A stretch of 28,767 bases of DNA from JAMLHH01 sp037189845. GTDB taxonomy: Bacteria > Bacteroidota > Bacteroidia > Chitinophagales > JADIYW01. The stretch is taken from NCBI GenBank assembly GCA_037189845.1, contig JBBCIS010000013.1, positions 1 through 28,767 of the forward strand. The letters are read 5' to 3'. The notes beneath the pieces were generated by a model. That model did not search any database. It was given only the letters and a program-made list of their open reading frames with translations, and was not told where the DNA came from. This document shows positions 26,301-28,767 of this stretch, piece after piece. The position numbers and the translations under genes were made by a program. Numbering within the stretch: position 1 is the stretch's first letter; the number at the start of each line of letters is the position of its first letter.

Positions 26301-28767
26301 CTGGAAGGAATGGGTCTGGTATTGTTCAGAACATCGGTATTTGATAGCGGAATGATCGGTGAGCCGGATACCATGATAGAGATTCAGTACCCTGCAGATA
26401 CCCTGGAGGCCAGATTTGAAGCATTGGATTCCAGTATGGTGATGCTTATTGTTGTAGTAAAAGAAGGACTTGATCCTTATCATTATTATATAGATGATTA
26501 TAGCCTGACAGAGGGATGGATAGAGAGCATTGGTATTGCAGAGACAGAAGGTGAGGGCGAGCTGGTATTCTGCTCATCATTCGATACGCTGGGTACATGT
26601 ACACCCGATACATCAGGATGGATCAATGAAGTCAATCTCATCAGCAGTTTCTCTTCTATCAGAATAGGTGAATTAGCATGGCAGCATATACCGGCACAGG
26701 ATACATCAGGCGTACTGGCTATCAAAACACAGAAGGTATTTGGTGAAGAAGATGACTGGACAGGACTCGCTGTCAAAGATCTGGGACTTACTGATACAGG
26801 ACAATATCAGTTGCAGATAGATGTAGCAGTAACGAACAACAATGTTACTCCGCATCTGCTGCTGGCATATACGGATAGCCTGAGTAACTTCGATCTGGGT
26901 AGTGGTGATGCTTTTGCTCAGATGAGGATTCCGCTTTCTGCCTACTCTGTGGATGGGTCTACCCACAAGCTGTCATTTACTCTGAATGCACCTGCCCCGT
27001 TGACATTGATTGCAACTACAGGCGATACGCTATACCACCGCATATATCTGGACAATATAGCATTGAATAAGAAAATTTATCTGCCCGATACTACGCCGCC
27101 GCCTGCCACCCCTACATACGGCCGTCTGGAAACAGATACCGTCAACGGACAGCTCAAAGTATATTATGAGGGAAGCTTTAACAGCTCCTCTCCGAAACGT
27201 ACTTACGCTGTCAGAGACTTCAGGGTCACGCCGGGTAAAATATACAGGATAAGCTACCGGATGTCCGGATATGGTGAGGATGTTTCAGGGGTAAATTTTT
27301 ACGTGAGCAATAAACAGGATCTGTATAATCCTTATTATATCGAACCATTTGTAATTGACAATCCTTATACTACAGCTGATTTTGAATATGAGTTTGTAGC
27401 TACCGATACCCTGATCACGGCCTACTGGAGGCATATGTCATATAGTGAGGTGCTTCAGTTTGATACCACGGCACCGGTATTTGTGATAGACTATATACAG
27501 CTGACAGAATGTGAACCATTGTCAGTGCCTTATGACGTAGAGATATTTACAGACAGCTTTGCCACCGGTTCACGCAGCGGTTTTAATGTAGAGTGGTATA
27601 GCTCTTATCATATAGACAGCCTGCTGAGAGTGAATGCTCCGGAAGAAAAGCTGGAAATGCACCCAATGAAGCATTTATATCAGGAAGATACGACGACACG
27701 TATATATTCTCAATATTACGCAGGCAAGACGTTCACAGGTCTGGAGAGAGGCAAATACCGTATCCGCTATCACCTGGATGTGACGGACTTATCGGGAGCG
27801 AGCTCTCATTCGGGTAGTGTATATATTTATGGAATGGATTCCTTGAGAAATGCACTGCATTTCATCAACAGCTATAATGATAGCTTAGGATATCAGGAGT
27901 TCACGTTGTATTTGTATCATCCTGAGGTGATTTTAGCATTTTATTACTATATATATGGCGATACCAATCAGATAATGTCCATCAGCGATATCACAGTAGA
28001 ACGGATCATAGACACAGATACCTGTACGGAGATCAGCAGGGATGAATTCCTCTCTGATGCAGGCACAACATGGAGAAATTACCTGGTAGAAGAGCTGCCT
28101 GAGCCGCCGCCATTTGTATACAATCCGGTCTTCTCTGATGGTTTTGACAACAGCTCCAGCCTCACAGGATGGAGAAACAGTATAGAACCATTCAGTCCCG
28201 TGTCCGGACGCATTGGAGGCCCAATGGAATGGGATGAGGTAAACGGCCGTATCATACTGGAGCTGGATCAGAGCCCATTTGGAGATCAAGGAGAGCATAT
28301 AGCATATATAACCAGACATGTGACAGGTATGCGTGCCGGTGGAGAGTACCTCTTCAGATACAAGCTCATAGGTGAGACAAGCGGAAGCTTTGATCATGGA
28401 GTATTGGGTATTGTTACCGAAGAGCGCATGGCATCCGGCCTCCCCTTACCTTACTTTGAGCAATTGTCAGAGCCGGACTCAGAAGGTTGGGTAACTGTGA
28501 GCTTTGAAGCTCCTGCTGAAAGCTTCTGGATCATGCTGGGTGCTGAAAAGCTCGGTGCTACAGAAACTACTACCGCTTATATTGATGATATCTCCCTGAG
28601 AGAAGGTTGGATACAGGACAAGAAATGCCCACCTCCAGGTTCCATTTACGCCAAAAAAGGTAAATATAGGTTCGGGTTTAATGGGCAGGAACAAGACAAT
28701 GAAATCTATGGAGAAGGTAATGGCTATGATTTCGGAGCAAGAATCTATGATAGTAGGTTGGGGAGAT
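14337..28767 (+). CDS. giant secreted RHS/YD-repeat protein, C-terminus outside window
   Basis: I found no in-frame stop from ATG 14337 to the last base: 4810 complete codons, continuing past the edge. The start follows the previous stop by 11 bases, and a signal peptide fits (MRVLKYIFTLFILAYAISADA). Regions by residue: 197-455 three Ig-like domains; about 640-709 FN3-like; 743-776 the conserved NWSKVITFAEEGKKKEVV and DGTFRTKQVLT; 842-970 GAAQYYSAGNPF, DNTGRVIRQSGVG and VDPNGQVSISYL; 1301-1310 HPEYCHYENC; 1447-1458 an EF-hand loop; 1662-1862 a jelly-roll; 2107-2858 YD repeats and RHS core start; about 2862-4775 a jelly-roll array; from 4777 the resumed RHS core. The conserved blocks match the Bacteroidetes TcC-like RHS family as I remember it. 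By family logic it forms a cocoon around a C-terminal effector released by self-cleavage, but the effector, the cleavage motif and any secretion tag lie beyond the window. Confidence 0.92.
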   Translation, partial: MRVLKYIFTLFILAYAISADAQSRCKAVQIKFYPDFFYADLYGPAHTKSMVFEVKYEVFKKVVGQPDQLLYTTGDYICYSRTGNKHLRLSPLAGMQQKEGPFYATLCFEGDMDLSDYYLKVYNRAHLFNRPSKRRDHNKARCNGSGSRSSVTISPSPKDIPLDNLNNNPLLAFQHKHSEASFTTVIEKVDIPYPQLSMPEVINVCANEFPYTLKIDSSAYTYNLKMKYFDQRKTTISKYDSSTSSWEPVPGMVESSATSFVFSDPSDAGRYAVYTKLNDDCWMTDTFDLNVLPIPTIYNNNGNIADTTNYTATICPNGITTLSIIADTNHTAFLWKDQYDACISRYSNLTVEDTGSYTIQVTAVNGCYHRETYDVTHKPTQVVKFANEEILSCFTPDLPSPQINLTTNVSGIGSHNFKWSTKQTSDNITVTQPGAYRVEATDTFGCISYATVHVIDTCKYPVHSDVVANSVVTYLDKSLFHDPEKNTIVLEDPRSASGGIPYSTGDIADRKYLVRLQYHRSQQSDLKTDIWAIFVPYQITVDSRPAEYRTLHLKKTNAEEDIYTSIFEHEGGDKATVQVIYDNIAAYDKDGNLINFETAIPDDINLELELKTIHVPAFTGAVTIDESKLEHHYDTGNQKIGIVWQPVRSAIEYEVQVAFIDALDKDQTVNNRLFKEKGWSIVTSASSYTIDATYPKGTFVYRIRPVGRQTKSVNHNYNHIVNGTWSTDRSIDLKNSAFEQDRNWSKVITFAEEGKKKEVVTYMDGTFRTKQVLTNLNTEGITLAAETYYDHEGRGTLSVLPVPLTVNNLKYQTNLNLGGSGQPIDAVFVDQPVQQPLSSTTGAAQYYSAGNPFAANPVFTDRMNINAIPKADGYVTTRVEYSRDNTGRVIRQSGVGEEFIIDQNSDDKHVTQYFYNTPSQTELYRLFGSNIGTAVFYTKQMVVDPNGQVSISYLNNSEKVIATALSGNAPDNLDNLDRPAPALMSVDMSGNNIRDSLNRTSTSVNIIGNDVIGKDYTFFYEVGTGTNNGIFNDSNYCKSCEYKLELSVTSPQGLPVVLVPHGLPAYAQTITNENNDIIKIEAILDADLCNNSEYTYPDIEFSSSFEKLGNYIYTKKLTLLEEDELDIQDFLEQIEFPSLEEFITKHSKENIDSLLCRSDCASRTAVYLRDMRYQDSLSGNIRTEAAYEDIADSLVGRGFCDPFLAAQFEAPEYARKYCDDMLMNMVRQISPGEKYFDLSESNSTVFTVLTNSVSPNRDSLVALNILRSSSAGGANSEDSIAYRWNDAAARKILEWFKGAIHPEYCHYENCLADTAHNAFDIKMGLIDSYQEAVSNGYIATSVDGTTYLFGTALNNEIALVSGLADKLDKYIDIPFRRRSYFLAAPNPSATRVREINIINAVRPHNIYYHPEHLTTPDSGYNTSFIYYRDSCELEYEGTCVQLSPEYDKDGNGTISKAEWNDQFWLRFKTAFLATKKQQLAANKIGCAYLNDGSAIVKNPNISVATGYAQATTYHTPQAYLSNCTANVNGIMEKLTRECKAVRNKIESDTAYRSVLRDSLMAYCVRNTDPYNPYGFITQSAIDSGKLDNFITSVHLNATGSDSCDLGMILNSGIDYFYGRDSSGNVVVYELCVDTGWCSVESIIDIANEQNFQYPKVGASPVFREGFDDPDTDLYFATSNYKNTNRHNGLILNSHTAGDWTESIKNAFIVVSALMCGSFDTTFMNNIASSIGYIDNLFDATGSSVGNYLLNYTNGNIGGGHRGIFWRNLNPIPVVENQHYLLSYHLANHIFGNTDIVPIIRTRNNSYVDTLFVQMDTISCVSAWNKYQIRWKAPAGVDSIFIEMFNRRSDDWGNDFSFDELKLETLIDTSEIELPCAGNKPRKFFVTPSEITASYAACENTTGGGGGLYTIFFVDSAGHRVENIASVEIDPAPVLIEPTFTGPVYYPNRAVKFLRMKGTATLTDEQEQLVYLYEASCATPNMGYWEGSSECHELTGITNLRNNFLRLDSNYACERKFDTCVVKFIPELDSLVVSWEDSLKKWIPDTSLATCIDRQVRSQQGWLTQIYQDSLAKVLTAYRTTHIANCFKDLTEDLHYSTTFDEYHYTLYYYDQQGNLVQTIPPAGVHPVPPSGFIEGKWKGGSANEPKHVLSTSYQYNTRQQPIAQHSPDGGLSTFWYNKKGQLILSQNEKQKPAALMATVGTIPSSGHMSRFSFTNYDALGRIVLVGEIETSDNFTYHPSPGDSDEVLKQRRRDTLNTLVNTFGFPLNHLGVPGIRLINLVQTEYDYSSSMPGLNQKNLHNRVSATYAYDDYDKLLAGEGIATIYSYDEIGNVQTTVQDMSHDVALAGLPQNVAPEQLRKQVDYDYDLVSGKVNAVVYNHGKDDRFKHRYEYDADNRITDVYTSDANDIEHHDAKYFYYPHGPLARIELGSQKIQSLDYAYTLQGWLKGINFLENNNSQDIHFAKNQFLYLLGYHSTDYLPLSASSYQNEDAFMTFAPHYHTLSNRYRGLYNGNIAFTTNILGGLTQNQVHFNNQPPVASMEYRYDQLNRIKSAYGQSDEINGIDRNPNGRSALVNSENYDLYDAYRTNYQYDPNGNITSLKRTAPHFASREFKTMDSLRYVYASNNFGGVNKLLNNRLYQVYDDQTEDSWFGTDIDNQTAAVSATPTAYAHPNTNLLTLGNSNYEYDKTGNLTRDQKEGIEQIYWTPYGKIDSIAMTAPKSDLKFKYDATGNRIAKIEYPKDTTKPSNVTYYFRDAQGNPIDIVQPQYQDSVYAELHEYNVYGSSRLGTWNKTIEILHKGIQPQEQVFGNKQYELNNHLGNVMTTVTDQKYMTASDGYVPVVTTVTDYYPFGMPMPGRTYQKGDCVEEYVRTEKPGNGRLVEEGDFNGGGSITVEDWFSSARFMSVNGYEIGSVEWVPEALKFNLREGFEPEDSMTMGILVHEFAVPSAGIYRVSFDLDKSDSIDGGCGIVRKDTLDYNFFNAFDHGGIEHVALAVHHPLEPHHEMLVTVPEADTLAIFFVMNSPDTILRSARVDNFLVEKIAENVLVDINDPQNNRAPEWFVPDVRLPDTTWNDYIEPLSTNVIDTVSGSLSSYYYPNEYGYYGYASRDYIVDPSRIYKLSYDLVSKHPAVSVISIKVSDQYQMDLNRHSGNLSHNYVNHSVGNNMLYFTPNDTIVTVAWWVDGYGEGDTLQPYFTIANIILEECIANDPVIADLVFQDSFSSGNQSGFLDHYITNPSYITSHIEVDSAAGKLEFKAIGENQLGYCSVELFHTLPSAGYYRITFDFETEDTTGLNLQIGGNLTDSLYDYQSQLFWENTSRDTTINRVFYARDQYMRLNFYLSNRDTSLSHAISNFKIHQLHYIDTCTGITTTDDFTASTNNWRSSIYTQEYLLENVRDFNPLTDDFGSITWDSLNHRLNIHKNSFANIAGIHNAKQSEMTDIWFAAATRDFVAETGKQYRIDFSVANLQNPSQGMLGNLFGVWHTQLMTNSPFEGNANIGMTAVEENGRYSFILDAPAADSLIFGILNISHSGITDDIAVQLDSIEIYEIERLSSYDSTLVLDHHFYSNDTTYLSYLETPEGRDYIGEVEYDSISHRLKVSMIDDQEGGYRGGILRKMNVSSGKDLRIQVAVSEDSMPFNGFLVLVSNLLFSEPQMYPVSGAGIHEIVLPSQSGSFHFGVLAVGDTLGSYYIDSVKIYELDNVAIVEQVDAQYFNTGTDGWRSSFKVSGRVPFSTLEWIEDSTVLKISMSNYASALNIPEYLDSANFINGFNLYDLFKLGVAAIPLEVIANEEHLIQYKQEIQNNYLDSFSNQMLLIYDRQALENAGMNIFAQAPIYIRADSNRFTTNPETIRWTPPVDDIVLVFMTVRVDTSAQSVVLLRDLRVSTVDSSAIATDTILYQPFADSSSIAGWRNSFLEPEDALQEVELSVLTHDTATGRMRVGMMVNALADPDDQNAQGVLGRRLEGLQTGKEYIVRFRVETDTINDLEGMGLVLFRTSVFDSGMIGEPDTMIEIQYPADTLEARFEALDSSMVMLIVVVKEGLDPYHYYIDDYSLTEGWIESIGIAETEGEGELVFCSSFDTLGTCTPDTSGWINEVNLISSFSSIRIGELAWQHIPAQDTSGVLAIKTQKVFGEEDDWTGLAVKDLGLTDTGQYQLQIDVAVTNNNVTPHLLLAYTDSLSNFDLGSGDAFAQMRIPLSAYSVDGSTHKLSFTLNAPAPLTLIATTGDTLYHRIYLDNIALNKKIYLPDTTPPPATPTYGRLETDTVNGQLKVYYEGSFNSSSPKRTYAVRDFRVTPGKIYRISYRMSGYGEDVSGVNFYVSNKQDLYNPYYIEPFVIDNPYTTADFEYEFVATDTLITAYWRHMSYSEVLQFDTTAPVFVIDYIQLTECEPLSVPYDVEIFTDSFATGSRSGFNVEWYSSYHIDSLLRVNAPEEKLEMHPMKHLYQEDTTTRIYSQYYAGKTFTGLERGKYRIRYHLDVTDLSGASSHSGSVYIYGMDSLRNALHFINSYNDSLGYQEFTLYLYHPEVILAFYYYIYGDTNQIMSISDITVERIIDTDTCTEISRDEFLSDAGTTWRNYLVEELPEPPPFVYNPVFSDGFDNSSSLTGWRNSIEPFSPVSGRIGGPMEWDEVNGRIILELDQSPFGDQGEHIAYITRHVTGMRAGGEYLFRYKLIGETSGSFDHGVLGIVTEERMASGLPLPYFEQLSEPDSEGWVTVSFEAPAESFWIMLGAEKLGATETTTAYIDDISLREGWIQDKKCPPPGSIYAKKGKYRFGFNGQEQDNEIYGEGNGYDFGARIYDSRLGR
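14925..15703 (+). other. three Ig-like domains near the N-terminus of the giant RHS protein
   Basis: Residues about 197-300, 311-380 and 383-455 repeat a Cys-strand, an inner Trp or Lys strand, and a closing G-x-Y strand: SDAGRYAVYTKL, EDTGSYTIQVTAVNGC and TQPGAYRVEATDTFGC. These are Ig-like sandwiches, likely spacers or adhesins at the exposed end of the protein. They diverge strongly from each other and show no DNA-level repeat. Confidence 0.65.
18675..18710 (+). other. EF-hand-type calcium loop in the giant RHS protein
   Basis: Residues 1447-1458 read DKDGNGTISKAE, a full match to the 12-residue EF-hand loop (D1, D3, N5, G6, I8, E12). A strongly helical stretch follows (WNDQFWLRFKTAFLATKKQQ). 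No second paired loop is visible nearby, so it is a single or half EF-hand. It suggests calcium-stabilised folding outside the cell. Confidence 0.65.
19320..19922 (+). other. jelly-roll module upstream of the YD repeats
   Basis: The module opens FREGFDDPDTD and closes DFSFDELKLETL, with a core strand YLLSYHLANHIFG. The head and tail patterns are those of the modules inserted further down in the same gene, so the family occurs at two places in one protein. Boundaries are approximate (residues 1662-1862). Confidence 0.5.
20040..20054 (+). repeat. short (GGC)4-GGA triplet run coding five glycines
   Basis: Four GGC codons and one GGA encode a Gly5 tract between two beta-rich segments. Slippage would change linker length by whole residues without breaking the frame. 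Confidence 0.6.
20655..22916 (+). other. YD-repeat region and first part of the RHS core
   Basis: The region opens with YYYDQQGNLVQTIPPAGV, the usual entry motif of this RHS family. YD repeats follow, for example FTNYDALGRIVLVGE, IYSYDEIGNVQTTV, YEYDADNRITDVY, YRYDQLNRIKSAYG, YQYDPNGNITSLKR, YEYDKTGNLTRDQ and FKYDATGNRIAKIEY. The core then begins with VYGSSRLGTWN, NNHLGNVMTTVTDQK and DYYPFGMPMPGR. These repeats form the spiral beta-sheet shell of RHS and TcC proteins. They span residues about 2107-2860. Confidence 0.93.
22917..28619 (+). repeat. array of about eleven degenerate jelly-roll modules inserted in the RHS core
   Basis: The array encodes about 1900 residues. Modules share a head strand (D-x-F ... 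GWR-S, e.g. NNWRSSIY, TDGWRSSF, AGWRNSFLEP, TGWRNSIEP), a second strand of type G-x-V/L-E/T-W/Y-x-x-x-x-x-L-K-V, a middle strand like YRVSFDL or YRIRYHL, and a closing strand D-N/D/S-I/V-x-L/I-x-E (ARVDNFLVEK, QLDSIEIYEIE, YIDSVKIYELD, YIDDYSLTEGW, YLDNIALNK, YIDDISLREGW). Approximate starts are 22920, 23463, 23965, 24435, 25005, 25452, 26013, 26541, 27090, 27518 and 28116. Lengths are 140-190 residues. The pattern is that of CBM4/9-like jelly-rolls. Divergence at the DNA level is high, so the array is not recent except possibly for the 26013 and 28116 modules, which share closing strands. Confidence 0.75.
28008..28118 (+). repeat. truncated module head between two array modules
   Basis: The residues DTCTEISRDEFLSDAGTTWR mirror the module head DTCTGITTTDDFTASTNNWR encoded from 24429. 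After about 15 more residues, a Pro-rich linker (PEPPPF) leads straight into the next full module. It looks like the head of a module whose body was lost. Confidence 0.6.
28620..28766 (+). other. resumed RHS core motif at the right edge
   Basis: The codons from 28665 read YRFGFNGQEQDNEI, then GEGNGYDFGARIYDSRLGR. This is the hallmark of the RHS repeat-associated core domain. In relatives it is followed within a few residues by a VDP-type motif, and a variable C-terminal effector comes after that. The window ends at this motif, so the effector is not visible. Confidence 0.92.

Larger units (their letters stand above)
291..28767 (+). other. six-gene co-directional RHS operon (right end outside window)
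   Basis: Six genes follow one another on the + strand with gaps of 10, 11, 11, 29 and 11 bases and no room for internal terminators or promoters. Every gene begins with a hydrophobic signal peptide, so the products are exported together. The order (barrel, small Ig/FN3 protein, PEVQ-type RHS partner, multi-domain partner, small beta-rich protein, giant RHS) matches my recollection of secreted RHS loci in Bacteroidetes. That comparison is from memory and was not searched. Confidence 0.8.

Noticed and set aside
27933..28397. Antisense open frame of 154 residues near the right end
   Set aside because: It overlaps the jelly-roll array and module vestige in the sense frame. No recognisable domain or independent spacing supports it.
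1..28767. RNA genes, CRISPR arrays, insertion sequences and transposase genes
   Set aside because: No cloverleaf, spaced short direct repeats, terminal inverted repeats or transposase motifs were seen, and nearly every base is in a long coding frame.

Overview
The window is a single, almost fully coding block of one co-directional operon on the + strand. It belongs to a Bacteroidetes-type bacterium. The evidence is AT-rich codon use, no Shine-Dalgarno-like spacing at most starts, Sec signal peptides on every complete gene, Ig-like and jelly-roll adhesin modules of the kind common in gliding Bacteroidetes, and above all the signature sequences of the secreted Bacteroidetes RHS/YD-repeat (Tc-toxin BC-like) loci. 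I cannot name a genus.

Layout: 1-141 holds the last 46 codons of an upstream gene, possibly the end of an outer-membrane barrel. After a 149-base gap come five complete genes and one giant gene that runs off the right edge. They are a probable outer-membrane beta-barrel interrupted by a coiled-coil insert (291-3128), a small exported Ig/FN3-like protein (3139-3900), a 1671-residue RHS-associated protein with the PEVQ..F / EASWVGLGWNL signature (3912-8927), a 1549-residue exported multi-domain protein ending in one YD-like repeat (8939-13588), a 235-residue exported beta-rich protein (13618-14325), and a giant RHS protein of at least 4810 residues (14337 to beyond 28767). Gaps between genes are 10-11 bases in four of five cases and 29 bases in the other, so co-expression is very likely.

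By analogy with TcB/TcC and RHS cocoons, I infer that genes three, four and six supply the shell that encapsulates a C-terminal effector. The barrel and the small exported proteins would help with surface placement or assembly. The effector (toxin) end and any immunity gene lie to the right of the window and cannot be seen.

The most unusual feature is inside the giant gene. The RHS core, normally compact, reads up to DYYPFGMPMPGR (22875-22910) and resumes at YRFGFNGQEQDNEI (from 28665). Between these two motifs, which are usually only a few residues apart, sit about 1915 residues made of roughly eleven degenerate jelly-roll (carbohydrate-binding-like) modules. At least one of them is N-terminally truncated, and a leftover module head sits between the last two. 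A second notable point is that the RHS partner protein, usually one chain as far as I recall, appears split into two secreted proteins (3912-8927 and 8939-13588), with adhesin modules added at the front of the second.
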